In this document: piece by piece, positions 8,520 to 18,762 of the stretch | Layout of the letters: each line of letters begins with the position of its first letter | Numbering within the stretch: the stretch's first letter is position 1 | NCBI RefSeq assembly: GCF_000014585.1 | Contig: NC_008319.1 | Span: 1,860,001 to 1,924,000, forward strand | Length of the DNA: 64,000 nt | Source of the DNA: Synechococcus sp. CC9311 | GTDB lineage: Bacteria > Cyanobacteriota > Cyanobacteriia > PCC-6307 > Cyanobiaceae | Reading direction: 5' to 3' | The notes under the pieces: model-generated | The model's database searches: none | Told to the model about the DNA's origin: nothing | What the model saw: the letters and a program-made list of their open reading frames with translations, nothing else | Position numbers and translations under genes: made by a program

Positions 8520-9467
8520 GTGGTCTTGCGCTGGCTTGCTGCTCCCTTGGTGCTGACCCTGCCCTCTGCTCCGCAGAGCACTCAAAGCCTTCCAGCTCCT
8601 CAGGCACCCCTACTTCCTCCAGCTGAACTTCGCGTCAAGCCGCCCCAACGCTTCGATCGCTCGTTGGAGTCCCTCGAACGCAATCAAATCATCACTCCGC
8701 AAGAGCGGCGAACGCTGGAGAGAGGAGGCGTTGCCAAGCCCATTGATGTGCGTCGCTTGCAACAAGCCTGTCGAAGTGGCGCTCTGTCCAAGCGTGAGTG
8801 CGCAACCGGCGTGGCCTTTCGCGGGCGGTCCAATCGCGCAACGTTCAGCCCAAGGAATCGGCGTCTCGCTCCCATCTCGGTCCCCGTTTCTGCGCTTCTT
8901 GCAGGAGCCGGAAATGGCTTTCGCTTGGAGTCCGTCTTCTCGGTTTCGCCAAGACCTCTTGCAATCGCAGGCAATGGTGATCAGCGCTTGCTCTTCCCCA
9001 TCATTGGCTCTGCAATCACAACCAGTGAATTCGGAATGCGCCAGCATCCCGTGATTGGCCGTTGGTTAATGCATGCTGGGAAAGACCTCGCCGCCCCAGA
9101 AGGAACACCCGTCATTGCGGCACTCTCAGGCACGGTCATGAGCAGTGGACTCGCCGGGGGGTATGGCATCGCTGTGGAATTGGAGCACAACTCCCCCAGG
9201 AGGCGGACGCTCTACGGACATCTCTCAGAGATCTACGTGAAATCTGGACAGAAGGTCCAACAGGGTGAGGTAATCGGAAGGGTCGGAAGCACCGGCCTCA
9301 GCACTGGACCTCATCTTCATTTTGAGCTGAGAATGAAACAGGGCAAAGGGTGGGTGGCAAAAGATCCTGGGGAATTGGATCTCAACCCAATCACAGCATC
9401 TGGAACTGATGCCGTCTCGCTGCTTGTTGGTCAACTGATGAACAGTCTCGAGAGAGATAAAGCCTGA
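8520..9467 (+). CDS. Secreted M23 (LytM-type) metallopeptidase
   Basis: Peptidoglycan endopeptidase or division-activator type protein, 315 residues, starting at GTG 8520 with a short hydrophobic signal segment (RWLAAPLVLTLPSA). The middle has a basic helical region. The C-terminal LytM domain begins near residue 165: GMRQHPV, then HAGKDLAAPEGTPV with zinc ligands His and Asp, and TGPHLHFEL near the end with the remaining His ligands. All four LytM ligand positions look intact, so an active hydrolase is expected. It follows birA by 15 bases and is convergent with the response-regulator gene. Confidence 0.87.
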   Translation: MVLRWLAAPLVLTLPSAPQSTQSLPAPQAPLLPPAELRVKPPQRFDRSLESLERNQIITPQERRTLERGGVAKPIDVRRLQQACRSGALSKRECATGVAFRGRSNRATFSPRNRRLAPISVPVSALLAGAGNGFRLESVFSVSPRPLAIAGNGDQRLLFPIIGSAITTSEFGMRQHPVIGRWLMHAGKDLAAPEGTPVIAALSGTVMSSGLAGGYGIAVELEHNSPRRRTLYGHLSEIYVKSGQKVQQGEVIGRVGSTGLSTGPHLHFELRMKQGKGWVAKDPGELDLNPITASGTDAVSLLVGQLMNSLERDKA

Positions 9468-9473
9468 ACCGAT

Positions 9474-10232
9474 TTATGGGGTTGTGGAAGTACTTTCATC
9501 TCTCAAGATGAACCCAACGCCACGAACGGTATGAATCAAAGATGGAAGGTCCTTGTTTTCCACTTTTTGCCTTAAATAGCGTATATAGACATCAAGCAAA
9601 TTATCGTCTCCGTAAAAGTCTTCTCCCCAGACACCCTTCATAATCTCAGACCTTTCCAATACTTTTCCGTTACCCCGCATCAAGAAGCAAAGCAGCTCAT
9701 ACTCCTTAACAGAAAGCTGGATCTTTTGCCCAGAACGATGCACATCCCTTGTCTCGGTATTGATTGTTAAGCCTCCAACTGACAAAAAGGTTGAATCGGC
9801 ATCGTTCCCTTGTGCGGAACCCGTAAAGCCCTGAGCTCTGCGCTGCATCGCTCTCAACCGAGCCATCAATTCTTCGATTGAAAAAGGTTTTACCAAATAA
9901 TCATCAACGCCGGCATCAAGAGCCTTGACACGATCAGCGATATCATCGTGACCGGTCAACATCAAGATCGGAGTTGTGACTCCGCTACTGCGAATTCGCT
10001 GACAAATGTCCACACCGGAGAAATCCGGAAGGTTCCAATCCAAAACAATGAGGTCGGGCTCCGGCTGACTTCTGGCTTTGATTAATCCACTGGCACCGTC
10101 CGACGCGACCTCGACCTCATAACCCTCTACGTCCAACTCCAAGCGCAACAACTCCGTCAAGTGGACTTCGTCATCCACAAGCAGAATTCGAATCGTTTGC
10201 TCAAAGGGTTCTGGCAGCTGGTCCATTCTCAA
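9474..10232 (-). CDS. OmpR/PhoB-family response regulator
   Basis: 252 residues. The receiver domain (about 13-130) has the acidic pair in LLVDDE, the phospho-acceptor Asp in IVLDWNLPD, the Thr in MLTGHDD and the Lys in VKPFS. The C-terminal winged-helix DNA-binding domain (about 150-245) shows LSVKEYELLCFLM and the recognition region NLLDVYIRYLRQKVE. No sensor kinase lies beside it. It resembles RppA/NblR-type cyanobacterial regulators, but I cannot assign one. It is likely transcribed from its own promoter or after the ABC ATPase gene, 31 bases upstream. Confidence 0.88.
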   Translation of the reverse strand: MRMDQLPEPFEQTIRILLVDDEVHLTELLRLELDVEGYEVEVASDGASGLIKARSQPEPDLIVLDWNLPDFSGVDICQRIRSSGVTTPILMLTGHDDIADRVKALDAGVDDYLVKPFSIEELMARLRAMQRRAQGFTGSAQGNDADSTFLSVGGLTINTETRDVHRSGQKIQLSVKEYELLCFLMRGNGKVLERSEIMKGVWGEDFYGDDNLLDVYIRYLRQKVENKDLPSLIHTVRGVGFILRDESTSTTP

Positions 10233-10263
10233 ACTTCAATTAATTTAATCAGGGGAAGGCGTT

Positions 10264-10989
10264 TTAAAGCATAGGGTTCACGCGGTTTTGAGCCACTCGC
10301 TCGACCTTACCGTCGCGAAAGTGAATCACAGTCTGGGCACGAGCGGCCACATCGTCTTCATGGGTAACGAGAACAATCGTGATTCCTTGAGAGTGCAATT
10401 CATCAAACAAGTTCAAAACGTCATTCGTCGTGCGTGAATCCAAAGCACCGGTGGGCTCATCAGCGAGGAGGAGGGTTGGCTTATTGATAATTGCTCTAGC
10501 AATGGCCACCCGCTGTTGCTGACCACCCGACAGTTGATTGGGACAATTCTCCATTCTTTTGCCAAGACCAACCTGTTGAAGAGCTGCAACAGCCCTTTGC
10601 TCGCGCTCCGCGGAGGGAAGTCCGGCATAAATCATTGGCAGCATCACATTTTCTAGAGCTGTCGCATGGGGAAGGAGATGGAACTGCTGAAACACAAAAC
10701 CCAGTTCCTTGTTGCGCAGATCTGCCAACGAATCGTCATGAAGCCGCTCAACAGCACTGCCGTTGAGGCAATAGGTGCCACTGGTTGGTCTATCCAAGCA
10801 GCCAAGAACATTCATCGCTGTGCTTTTTCCTGATCCACTCGCACCCATCACAGCCAAATAGTCACCGCGAAGCACATCCAGATCCAGTCCATTGAGTGCT
10901 TTGACCTCCGTTTCTCCAGATCCATACACCTTGCTGACATCTCGGAGCTGAGCCACCGCTGGGCGGCCTTCATCAAAGAGATCAGCCAA
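10264..10989 (-). CDS. MacB/LolD-type ABC transporter ATPase
   Basis: ATP-binding subunit of 241 residues. Walker A is GASGSGKST, the signature is [12 protein letters not shown], Walker B is [12 protein letters not shown], and the switch His is in [24 protein letters not shown] at the N-terminus is typical of the MacB/LolD/DevA group that pairs with FtsX-like permeases. I chose TTG 10989 because AGGAG sits about seven bases upstream; a longer frame from 11109 lies inside ndhB. It overlaps the end of ndhB by 8 bases. No permease gene is adjacent, so its partner must be elsewhere. Confidence 0.85.
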   Translation of the reverse strand: MADLFDEGRPAVAQLRDVSKVYGSGETEVKALNGLDLDVLRGDYLAVMGASGSGKSTAMNVLGCLDRPTSGTYCLNGSAVERLHDDSLADLRNKELGFVFQQFHLLPHATALENVMLPMIYAGLPSAEREQRAVAALQQVGLGKRMENCPNQLSGGQQQRVAIARAIINKPTLLLADEPTGALDSRTTNDVLNLFDELHSQGITIVLVTHEDDVAARAQTVIHFRDGKVERVAQNRVNPML

Positions 10990-12553
10990 GGGAGGCTCCT
11001 GAAGATGTAGCAATCGCCTGCTGCAGCAAAGGTGTTCCAGCCACCGTGCTGCTGGCCCACTCAAATAGCGGGTTGGAAAGGATTCCGCCAACAGCCGTGA
11101 CCAGGACACAAAGCACGAGCGCCACTCTCAAAGGAGGAAGTCCCATCGTGCTCCAGTTGATCGGTGGATAGGCCTTCACAACCTCTGAAGCCTCTTGAGG
11201 CTCCTTCACCACCATCATTTTAATGACGCCGATGTAGTAGTAAATCGAAATAACCGAGGTCACAAGGCCCACAACCACCAAGACGTATTGGTGGTCCGCC
11301 CAGCCAGCAAAAAACAAATAAATCTTCCCGAAGAAACCGAGCATCGGTGGAATTCCGCCAAGAGAAAGAAGGCAGAGACTCAGACCAAGGGTGATCAGGG
11401 GATCTTTTTGATACAGGCCCGCATAGTCAGAAATGCGGTCGCTTCCCGTTCTGATCGAGAACAGAATGATGCAAGCGAACGCACCCAAGTTCATGAAGAG
11501 ATAGGTGGCCATGTACAGCACCATTGCGGCAAAGCCGTCTTCAGTGCCGCATACAAGACCGATCATTACGAATCCGGCCTGTCCGATTGAGCTGTAGGCC
11601 AGCATTCTCTTCATCGAGGTCTGGGCTAACGCCACCACGTTGCCCAGCGTCATGCTGAGAATCGCCAAAACGGTGAAGAGAAGTTTCCATTGCGTATCGA
11701 AACTTCCAAAACAGCCGACAAGAAGTCTCAGGGCCAGGGCAAAACCTGCTGCCTTGGAACCCACCGACAAAAACGCCACAACAGGGGTAGGAGACCCCTC
11801 GTACACATCAGGCGTCCACTGATGGAAGGGCACAGCAGCAATCTTGAACGCCACCGTTGCAAGCACAAAAACAAGCGCTAGAGCGGCCAACGGTGTGGGG
11901 CTCGTGACCAAAGCATTACCAATCACTTCCAAACTGGTTGAGCCACTCAGGCCATAAAGAAGCGAAGCTCCATACAGGAATACGGCCGCCGCAGCCGATC
12001 CCACAAGCAAATATTTGAGCGCTGCCTCTGAACTACGAGCATCGCGCTTCATGTACCCCGACAACAGGTAACTGGCTACGGAAAGTGTCTCGAGCGAGAC
12101 GAAAACGCTCACCAGATCTGTTGCACCGCAAAGCAGCATTCCGCCGAGGGTGGCTGCCAGCAGGATCGCCGCATATTCCCCAACTGGAGTGCCACTTTGC
12201 TCGGCATATCGCCAACTAATCAGAAGAGAGAGAAGGGTGGAGAGGGCAACAACAGCACGAAAGGCAATCGCAAGGTGATCGGAAAGGAAAGCACCTAAAA
12301 ACGAAGGCTCAAGGGGTGCATTCCATTGAAGGGCAAGCAAAACCAGGGCACTACCTAAACCCGCATAACAAATGGGTGGAACCCAACGAACTGAAACTTT
12401 TTCTCCTGCCAGATCCACCAACAACGTGGCGATCATCGCCACTAAAACAGCGGCCTCAGGTCCAACCGTGCCGGCATGCAAAGCAAGGTTGAGCAGCTCC
12501 CCAGGAGCTGCCACGGCCTGGGTGGAGAGAAGCAGAGAACCCAACTCGGGCAT
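10982..12553 (-). CDS. ndhB: NAD(P)H-quinone oxidoreductase subunit 2 (NdhB)
   Basis: Proton-pumping membrane subunit of NDH-1, the thylakoid complex for respiration, cyclic electron flow and CO2 uptake. 523 residues from ATG 12553 ([12 protein letters not shown]); an upstream ATG at 12832 would add a non-homologous leader running across the topA start. Thirteen to fourteen hydrophobic segments are visible. Key features are the [16 protein letters not shown] helix with its conserved Glu, [20 protein letters not shown] with the conserved Lys/His, and a later [12 protein letters not shown] motif. Other ndh genes are not in this window. It is divergent from topA. Confidence 0.96.
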   Translation of the reverse strand: MPELGSLLLSTQAVAAPGELLNLALHAGTVGPEAAVLVAMIATLLVDLAGEKVSVRWVPPICYAGLGSALVLLALQWNAPLEPSFLGAFLSDHLAIAFRAVVALSTLLSLLISWRYAEQSGTPVGEYAAILLAATLGGMLLCGATDLVSVFVSLETLSVASYLLSGYMKRDARSSEAALKYLLVGSAAAAVFLYGASLLYGLSGSTSLEVIGNALVTSPTPLAALALVFVLATVAFKIAAVPFHQWTPDVYEGSPTPVVAFLSVGSKAAGFALALRLLVGCFGSFDTQWKLLFTVLAILSMTLGNVVALAQTSMKRMLAYSSIGQAGFVMIGLVCGTEDGFAAMVLYMATYLFMNLGAFACIILFSIRTGSDRISDYAGLYQKDPLITLGLSLCLLSLGGIPPMLGFFGKIYLFFAGWADHQYVLVVVGLVTSVISIYYYIGVIKMMVVKEPQEASEVVKAYPPINWSTMGLPPLRVALVLCVLVTAVGGILSNPLFEWASSTVAGTPLLQQAIATSSGASLG

Positions 12554-12679
12554 AGCGAGTGTGGTCAAACCAATTGGAGGGACTGTAGCTGCGCTCCTGC
12601 TCTTCCCTGAGTGAATTCCCTGATTTCGCTGCAGAAAGCTCGGCGGTGCGATAAAGAAGGGGACGGTTACCGACCCCAC

Positions 12680-15397
12680 GTGGCGAACACCCTGGTCATC
12701 GTTGAAAGCCCCACAAAGGCACGCACCATCCGTGGATTCCTCCCCAAGGGCTATCGGGTGGAAGCTTCGATGGGCCACGTGCGGGATCTGCCGAACAACG
12801 CAAGTGAGATTCCTGCAGCTCAAAAAGGTCAAAAGTGGGCCAATCTTGGAGTCAACACTGAGGCGGACTTCGAACCCCTTTATGTGGTCCCCAAGGACAA
12901 GAAAAAAATTGTGCGCGAGCTTAAAGACGCTCTGAAAGGCGTTGATGAACTGCTGCTAGCGACTGACGAAGATCGCGAAGGAGAAAGCATCAGCTGGCAT
13001 TTACTTCAGCTGTTGTCACCGAAAGTCCCGGTGAAACGAATGGTGTTTCACGAGATCACGAAAGAGGCCATCTCCCGGGCACTGGATGACACGCGTGAGC
13101 TCGATATGGAGCTGGTGCATGCCCAGGAAACCAGAAGAATCCTCGACCGACTGGTGGGCTACACCCTCTCGCCCCTGTTGTGGAAGAAAGTTGCCTGGGG
13201 GCTTTCGGCCGGACGTGTTCAATCGGTGGCTGTCCGACTGCTCGTACAGCGAGAGCGGGCTAGACGCGCCTTTCGTAGTGGCAGCTACTGGGATCTGAAG
13301 GCTGCTCTCGAGCAGCAGAGCATCCGCTTTGAAGCCAAGCTCACGCACCTCGACGGAACGAAAGTCGCCACCGGCAGTGACTTTGATGAAAGTACTGGCG
13401 GCCTCAAGCAGGGCAGCAAGGTGCGGCTCCTAAGCGAAGACGACGCTCGCTCCCTATCGCTTGCTCTTCAATCGTCTGATTGGAACGTCTCCTCGGTCGA
13501 GGAAAAGCCAACGGTGCGCAGGCCCGTTCCGCCGTTCACGACCAGCACGCTGCAGCAAGAATCAAATCGCAAATTGCGTCTTTCAGCGCGGGAGACGATG
13601 CGCTGCGCTCAGGGCCTTTATGAACGCGGTTACATCACCTACATGCGCACCGATTCGGTGCATCTCTCCGACCAAGCCATTACGGCTGCACGCAGCTGCG
13701 TGGAATCGCGCTACGGCAAGGACTATCTGAGCAACGGGCCCAGGCAGTTCAGCACCAAGTCACGCAATGCCCAGGAAGCTCATGAGGCGATCCGACCTTC
13801 AGGGGAAAGCTTCCGAGCTCCCTCCGAAACTGGCTTAGAAGGGCGTGATCTGTCCTTGTACGAGCTGATTTGGAAGCGGACAGTCGCGAGTCAAATGGCA
13901 GAAGCCCGACTCACCATGCTCGCGGTGGATCTCACGGTGGGAGAAGCAGTGTTCCGCTCCAATGGAAAGCGCATTGACTTCCCTGGATTTTTCCGCGCCT
14001 ACGTCGAGGGCAGCGATGACCCTGATGCGGCTTTGGAAGGTCAGGAAGTGTTGTTGCCTGCTCTGAACGTTGGTGACTCCCCCAAAATTCACGACGTCGA
14101 AGCGCTCGGACACCAAACCCAGCCGCCTGCTCGCTTCAGCGAAGCCTCCCTGGTAAAAATGCTCGAAAAAGAAGGAATCGGCCGTCCTTCCACCTACGCC
14201 AGCATCATTGGGACGATTGTTGATCGAGGCTATTCCTCCCTCAATAACAATTCGCTCACACCAAGCTTCACGGCCTTTGCTGTGACCGCCCTGCTGGAAG
14301 AACACTTCCCCGACTTAGTGGATACCGGATTTACCGCCCGCATGGAAACCACGTTGGATGAAATCTCCACAGGGAAAGTGCAATGGCTGCCTTACTTAGA
14401 TGGATTTTTCAAAGGTGATGAAGGACTGGAGTCTTTGGTCCAAAAACGCGAGGGAGACATCGACCCGGGAGCATCACGCACGATTGACCTCGAAGGCTTG
14501 CCTTGTGTAGTGAGAATTGGACGCTTCGGGGCGTATCTCGAATCCAAACGTGTTGGGGACGACGGAGAAGAGGAGCTAATCAAGGCAACCCTGCCCAAAG
14601 AGATCACCCCTGGTGAACTGGATCAGGAACAAGCAGAACTCATCCTCAAGCACAAAGCGGATGGTCCAGAAGCGCTCGGCGAAGATCCCGAAACGGGAGA
14701 TCTCGTGTACTTGCTCTTCGGTCAGTACGGCCCCTATGTGCAGAAGGGTCAGGTCAGCGATGAGAACCCCAAACCGAAACGGGCCTCCTTGCCGAAAGGG
14801 GTGAAGCCCGAAGATCTGAAACTGGATGACGCACTAGGGCTACTGCGCTTGCCCCGTCTACTGGGCGAGCATCCAGAGAGCGGCAAGGTTCAAGCTGGCT
14901 TGGGTCGCTTTGGCCCCTATGTGGTTTGGGACAAGGGAAAAGGCGAAAAGGACTATCGGTCTCTCAAGGGCGAAGACGACGTGCTCGCAATTGGTTTGAG
15001 TCGTGCCCTGGAACTACTCGCCATGCCCAAACGCGGTCGAGGGGGAAGGACGGCGCTCAAGGATCTTGGGAAACCGGAGGGAAGCGAAGAGACCGTGCAG
15101 GTCTTTGATGGTCCCTACGGCCTCTACGTCAAACAAGGAAAAGTGAATGCATCACTGCCGGAAGGGAAAGGGGCCGACGACATCACCTTGAAAGAGGCGA
15201 TCGAGCTACTCGAGGCAAAAGCCGCCACCAAAAAAACCACAAAGCGCAAAACCTCAACGACCAAGAGCACCAGCAAAGCCAAAAGCACGACCAAGAGCGC
15301 AAAAGCCAAACCTGCTGCCCGTAAAGCACCAGCAACGACTAAAACCGGACGCCTTCGCGCGAGTGCAGTGCGCATCATCCGACCTGGTGACGCTTAA
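12680..15397 (+). CDS. topA: DNA topoisomerase I (type IA)
   Basis: Relaxes negative supercoils. 905 residues from GTG 12680 ([14 protein letters not shown]...). The TOPRIM domain is at the N-terminus ([17 protein letters not shown] with the metal-binding acidic residues). The catalytic Tyr is in [10 protein letters not shown] at about residue 320. Instead of classical Cys4 zinc fingers, the C-terminal third has three repeated GRFGPYV/GQYGPYV-type modules, followed by a Lys/Thr/Ala-rich tail of about 60 residues likely to bind DNA non-specifically. Its stop TAA shares its last base with the ATG of the next gene. Confidence 0.96.
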   Translation: MANTLVIVESPTKARTIRGFLPKGYRVEASMGHVRDLPNNASEIPAAQKGQKWANLGVNTEADFEPLYVVPKDKKKIVRELKDALKGVDELLLATDEDREGESISWHLLQLLSPKVPVKRMVFHEITKEAISRALDDTRELDMELVHAQETRRILDRLVGYTLSPLLWKKVAWGLSAGRVQSVAVRLLVQRERARRAFRSGSYWDLKAALEQQSIRFEAKLTHLDGTKVATGSDFDESTGGLKQGSKVRLLSEDDARSLSLALQSSDWNVSSVEEKPTVRRPVPPFTTSTLQQESNRKLRLSARETMRCAQGLYERGYITYMRTDSVHLSDQAITAARSCVESRYGKDYLSNGPRQFSTKSRNAQEAHEAIRPSGESFRAPSETGLEGRDLSLYELIWKRTVASQMAEARLTMLAVDLTVGEAVFRSNGKRIDFPGFFRAYVEGSDDPDAALEGQEVLLPALNVGDSPKIHDVEALGHQTQPPARFSEASLVKMLEKEGIGRPSTYASIIGTIVDRGYSSLNNNSLTPSFTAFAVTALLEEHFPDLVDTGFTARMETTLDEISTGKVQWLPYLDGFFKGDEGLESLVQKREGDIDPGASRTIDLEGLPCVVRIGRFGAYLESKRVGDDGEEELIKATLPKEITPGELDQEQAELILKHKADGPEALGEDPETGDLVYLLFGQYGPYVQKGQVSDENPKPKRASLPKGVKPEDLKLDDALGLLRLPRLLGEHPESGKVQAGLGRFGPYVVWDKGKGEKDYRSLKGEDDVLAIGLSRALELLAMPKRGRGGRTALKDLGKPEGSEETVQVFDGPYGLYVKQGKVNASLPEGKGADDITLKEAIELLEAKAATKKTTKRKTSTTKSTSKAKSTTKSAKAKPAARKAPATTKTGRLRASAVRIIRPGDA

Positions 15398-15903
15398 TGC
15401 GCGCGCGGTGGTTGCTGATACCGCTGCTGCTCGCCTTACAGGCCTGCTCAGAAACAACATTTGGGCAGAAGCTGGCCGATAGCTTCGATTCACCAGCCAC
15501 ACCAGCCGCGGCCCAGCAGACACCAAACTCAAAGCTGGATCAAAAGCCAGCCACCGCCCTGAAGGAACCAGCGAAAGCCGAAGACGCGCTCGAAAAGGAC
15601 AAGGCAGAGTTGGATGCTGAAGCAAAGCCAACAGAAGCGGAAGAGCCAAAGACCATCAAAGAAGAGTTAACCAAAGCGAAACCCGCCAACCAAGAATCAG
15701 CCCCCGTCCGCTCGATGCCCGCCGACCCTCGGCCCTACCGCATCACGATTCGCTTAGCGGCCGCTGATCCTGCCGCACCGGCGGAAAGTGTCACCGATGT
15801 CTTACGTCGCGCCGGAATTGGTTTCGAAGTCGAAACGATCGAGAAAATCCCTTCGAGTCAGTCCTCAAAAGCAACCACCAGTGACAGCGCAGGGCAGCCC
15901 TAA
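15397..15903 (+). CDS. Putative lipoprotein coupled to topA
   Basis: 168 residues, unrecognised. An N-terminal signal ([17 protein letters not shown]) has a lipobox-like LQAC, suggesting lipidation at Cys17. A long low-complexity linker rich in Ala, Lys, Glu and Pro follows (about 30-115), and then a compact segment (PYRITIRLAAADP ... VTDVLRRAGIGFEVETIEKI) that looks like a small folded domain. The start codon overlaps the topA stop by one base and the DUF2232 gene follows after two bases, so it is in a topA-DUF2232-cobT operon. The product is probably anchored in the membrane with the C-terminal domain exposed. Confidence 0.7.
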   Translation: MRARWLLIPLLLALQACSETTFGQKLADSFDSPATPAAAQQTPNSKLDQKPATALKEPAKAEDALEKDKAELDAEAKPTEAEEPKTIKEELTKAKPANQESAPVRSMPADPRPYRITIRLAAADPAAPAESVTDVLRRAGIGFEVETIEKIPSSQSSKATTSDSAGQP

Positions 15904-15905
15904 AC

Positions 15906-16553
15906 GTGATGGAACCACGCCTCAGCCGTCGACAAGCGCTGCGCATGATGGAGGCCTCTTACCTGGCGGCGGCGGCGGCCTTGATTTGGCTGGCTCTGTA
16001 CTACTTACCAATCGGCGGAGCCCTGTTCCGTCTTGCCCTGCCGCTGCCCTTAGCGCTGCTGCTGGTGCGTCGGGGCAGTCGCGCCGGGGTTGAGGGCGTT
16101 GTCGTAGCGATTCTGCTTCTGGTGGTGCTCATGGGTCCTCTGCGTGGGCCCCTGATGCTGTTTCCCTATGGATTGCTGTCGCTTTGGCTGGGGTGGTGCT
16201 GGCACAAAAAAGTGAGCTGGTGGATTAGCTGGGGGCTCGGCGTCGTCATTGGAGCTGCTGGATTTCTGGTGAGGGTGGTGGCGCTGTCCTTGATGGTGGG
16301 CGAGAACCTTTGGTTGGTGATCACAAGAGCCGGCGCCGGACTCCTCGATCGCGTCCTGGAGTTGATGCAGCTGCCCCTCGCCCCTGATCTGCTTTTGGTG
16401 CAAGCCATGGCGATCACGCTCGTCGTGGTGCAGCAGCTCGTTTATGTGCTGGCTCTTCACGCTTTGGCTTACTGGATCTTTCCCCGTCTCCAAGCTCCGA
16501 TTCCTGAACCTCCCCCCCTGCTCCATGGCCTGGTCGCCCTCGACCCTCTTTGA
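15906..16553 (+). CDS. DUF2232 membrane protein
   Basis: 215 residues with about six to seven hydrophobic helices and a basic N-terminus (MEPRLSRRQALRMMEASYLA). The ...RLALPLPLALLLVRRG region and overall profile match DUF2232, a cyanobacterial group related to the S-component-like/YybS membrane proteins of unknown role. The start could be GTG 15906 or the adjacent ATG 15909. Its 3' end overlaps the cobT start by 29 bases, so the two are co-expressed. Given that neighbour, a role in cofactor precursor uptake is possible but unproven. Confidence 0.72.
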   Translation: MMEPRLSRRQALRMMEASYLAAAAALIWLALYYLPIGGALFRLALPLPLALLLVRRGSRAGVEGVVVAILLLVVLMGPLRGPLMLFPYGLLSLWLGWCWHKKVSWWISWGLGVVIGAAGFLVRVVALSLMVGENLWLVITRAGAGLLDRVLELMQLPLAPDLLLVQAMAITLVVVQQLVYVLALHALAYWIFPRLQAPIPEPPPLLHGLVALDPL

Positions 16554-17715
16554 GCTCCCAGCTGGATGCACTCGCCTTTCGGGCCGAGCATCCGAGTTTT
16601 GGACCGGTGCCACTCACCGCTTTTGGTCCGACCCAGAACCTGCTCCCGATCTGTTACTGCTTCTGTCCTCCACTTTGACCGCCGAGGTGGAAGGCATCTC
16701 TGCAGCCGGTGCCACCTCTGAATCACGCCGCTATACAGCCATTGCTGACGCTGAGTTGCTTCTCTATGGGCCTTCCCATCGGCCTCGTTGGCCTTTACCG
16801 CCTCTGCCCGCAGGCGTCTCGCCGGCGTTGATCAGTTGGGTTGCTGCGGAAGCCCTACAGATCCAGCCCTGGGTGGGATCGATTGGGCTATCAAAGATGC
16901 CTCCCTTCGCTCATCTTCGCTTTGAAGATCCACAGCTCGGTCCAGCCGCCTGCATCAGCACTGGGCACTCCATGACGCCTGAACGCGTCCTACAGCTGTT
17001 AACCAAGGGCCAACGCTTCGGTGAGCGTTTGAGGCACCCACTTGTTCTTGCTGAATGTGTCCCAGGAGGAACCACCACAGCCTTAGCCGTTCTTCGTGGT
17101 CTTGGACTTCCCGCCAATAACCTGATCAGCGGTAGTGCCATCCATCCACCGATGGCCTTGAAACGTCAACTTGTGCGTCAGGGGCTGCAATCCGCAGAGC
17201 TCAGTGCAATCCCCTCGGCACAGGAGCTTTTAGCTGCCGTGGGAGACCCTTTTCAGGCTTTTGCAACCGGGTTGCTGATCGGATCCCTCTCGAGCGGTGA
17301 ACCCCTCCTCTTGGCTGGAGGCAGTCAGATGGCTGCCGTGCTTGCACTTGCCTTAAGCATGGTCTCTGCCAAAGAGCGCCGCTTGCTGTCCAATCAAGTG
17401 CTGATTGGCACAACGGCCTGGTTGGCTGGGGAAGTGCTGACGCCAACCGGAAGCAAACGCGCATCACTGGTCGAGCTGCTCGCATTACTGGAGGATCATT
17501 TCGATGTTGCCATCTCTGCGCTGGCGAGTGGTCTGCGCTTTCGCGATAGTCGACACCTCTCGCTGCGTGACTACGAGCTCGGTCACGTCAAAGAGGGGGT
17601 GGGTGCCGGTGGCCTTGCATTGCTAGCGCAGCTGCGTGGACTGTCCTTAGACCGCATCAGCCAGGACTGCGACAACGCCATGGATCAATTGCTCAAATCC
17701 AAGCTCAAACCCTAA
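16525..17715 (+). CDS. cobT: CobT-type nicotinate-nucleotide phosphoribosyltransferase (TIGR00303 family)
   Basis: Predicted to activate the lower-ligand base for (pseudo)cobalamin by transferring ribose phosphate from nicotinate mononucleotide. 396 residues from ATG 16525. Glycine-rich segments (VLAECVPGGTTTALAVLRGLG; LLAGGSQMAAVLALA) and the C-terminal EGVGAGGLALLA stretch, with a glutamate in the expected catalytic position, match the cyanobacterial/archaeal subgroup rather than E. coli CobT. Marine Synechococcus make pseudocobalamin, which fits. cobM, another corrin gene, is about 23 kb away. Confidence 0.83.
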   Translation: MAWSPSTLFELPAGCTRLSGRASEFWTGATHRFWSDPEPAPDLLLLLSSTLTAEVEGISAAGATSESRRYTAIADAELLLYGPSHRPRWPLPPLPAGVSPALISWVAAEALQIQPWVGSIGLSKMPPFAHLRFEDPQLGPAACISTGHSMTPERVLQLLTKGQRFGERLRHPLVLAECVPGGTTTALAVLRGLGLPANNLISGSAIHPPMALKRQLVRQGLQSAELSAIPSAQELLAAVGDPFQAFATGLLIGSLSSGEPLLLAGGSQMAAVLALALSMVSAKERRLLSNQVLIGTTAWLAGEVLTPTGSKRASLVELLALLEDHFDVAISALASGLRFRDSRHLSLRDYELGHVKEGVGAGGLALLAQLRGLSLDRISQDCDNAMDQLLKSKLKP

Positions 17716-17751
17716 AAATCCCTCAGGAATCCAGCCCCGTAAGGTTTGAGA

Positions 17752-18762
17752 ATGATCGGCCCATCTACTCAAACCGCTTCGTTTCGCCGGCGACAGTTGC
17801 TTCAGGCCAGCTGCATAGCAGGCCTGTCATGGCTCGCCGGCTGTGCGCGATCCAATGGTTCGCCCATCATGCGGGCCCCAACAAAGACCCTGCCTGCACC
17901 GTGGCAAAAGCAACTCAAGGCTCCGTGGCGCATTACAGAGCTGAAAGCCTTCGTCAGCTCTGACCCCCCGTGGCTCTCCTCCACCGATCTGCTCACGATT
18001 GGAGACGGTTGGTTATCGAATCTCAACCCAGGATCGTTTCAAGCGATTGATGCCGCTCCTCTTCAATCGCAATTAGGACCTTTAGCAGAGCAGTTTCTCT
18101 CTGAATTGCCGACATCCTGGAAAGGCAAAATTTTTCCTGTGGGGGTCAGCCCCTGGGTGCTGCTTTTTCGAGGAGAACCAGCCCTCAAAGACCAAGCGTC
18201 CAACAGCTGGGATGTGCTGCTGGATCCAGAGTTCAAAGGCAAGGTCCTTTTACCGTCGAGCCCACGACTGGTGATGTCGCTGGCAGAGCACATGCAGACC
18301 CCTGATGCGCTGCGACGCCTCAGACAGGCAGCCATCAGCTTTGATGATCGACACGCCCTCAACTGGTTGCTGCAAGGCGATGCACAAGTAGCAGTGCTGC
18401 CACTGCAACGGAGCATGGGAGCGCTTCTTCGAGACCAAAGGCTGCATGCAGTGCTGCCTGCGCAGGGGGCGCCTCTGAACTGGACTTTGATGCTGCGCCC
18501 AAGTTCAAGCAAAGAGCCCTTACCTCAAGACTGGGTCAAAAAAGCCTGGGAAGAACCACTGCTGAGTCGGCTCCTCTCTGCAGGATGGGTCCCCCCCTTG
18601 GCTCGATCAAAACTCAGTACCGCAATGTCGCGGGTGCCAAAACGGCTTCATGCCCTGGTTCTTCCATCCAACGAGATCTGGCAGAGCTGCTGGAATCTTG
18701 CCCCTCTGGATCCGTCTGAGCAGGACGCTCTGAAAGCCAAGTGGAAGGCCTCAGCCCCATAA
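17752..18762 (+). CDS. PotD-like extracellular solute-binding lipoprotein (Tat signal)
   Basis: 336 residues from ATG 17752. The N-terminus has a twin-arginine-like FRRRQLLQ, then a short hydrophobic stretch and LAGC, so a Tat-exported lipoprotein is likely. The mature part has the periplasmic binding-protein pattern of the spermidine/putrescine group (TIGDGWL ... NSWDVLLDPEFKGKVLLP; ALNWLLQGDAQVAVLP). No permease or ATPase gene lies nearby, so ligand and partner are unknown. The 3' end overlaps the convergent aldo/keto reductase gene by 12 bases. Confidence 0.75.
   Translation: MIGPSTQTASFRRRQLLQASCIAGLSWLAGCARSNGSPIMRAPTKTLPAPWQKQLKAPWRITELKAFVSSDPPWLSSTDLLTIGDGWLSNLNPGSFQAIDAAPLQSQLGPLAEQFLSELPTSWKGKIFPVGVSPWVLLFRGEPALKDQASNSWDVLLDPEFKGKVLLPSSPRLVMSLAEHMQTPDALRRLRQAAISFDDRHALNWLLQGDAQVAVLPLQRSMGALLRDQRLHAVLPAQGAPLNWTLMLRPSSSKEPLPQDWVKKAWEEPLLSRLLSAGWVPPLARSKLSTAMSRVPKRLHALVLPSNEIWQSCWNLAPLDPSEQDALKAKWKASAP

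Noticed and set aside
13835-14305. 156-codon minus-strand frame
   Set aside because: Antisense shadow of topA.
16050-16613. 187-codon minus-strand frame
   Set aside because: Antisense to the DUF2232 and cobT genes; His/Gln/Arg-rich, no domain.
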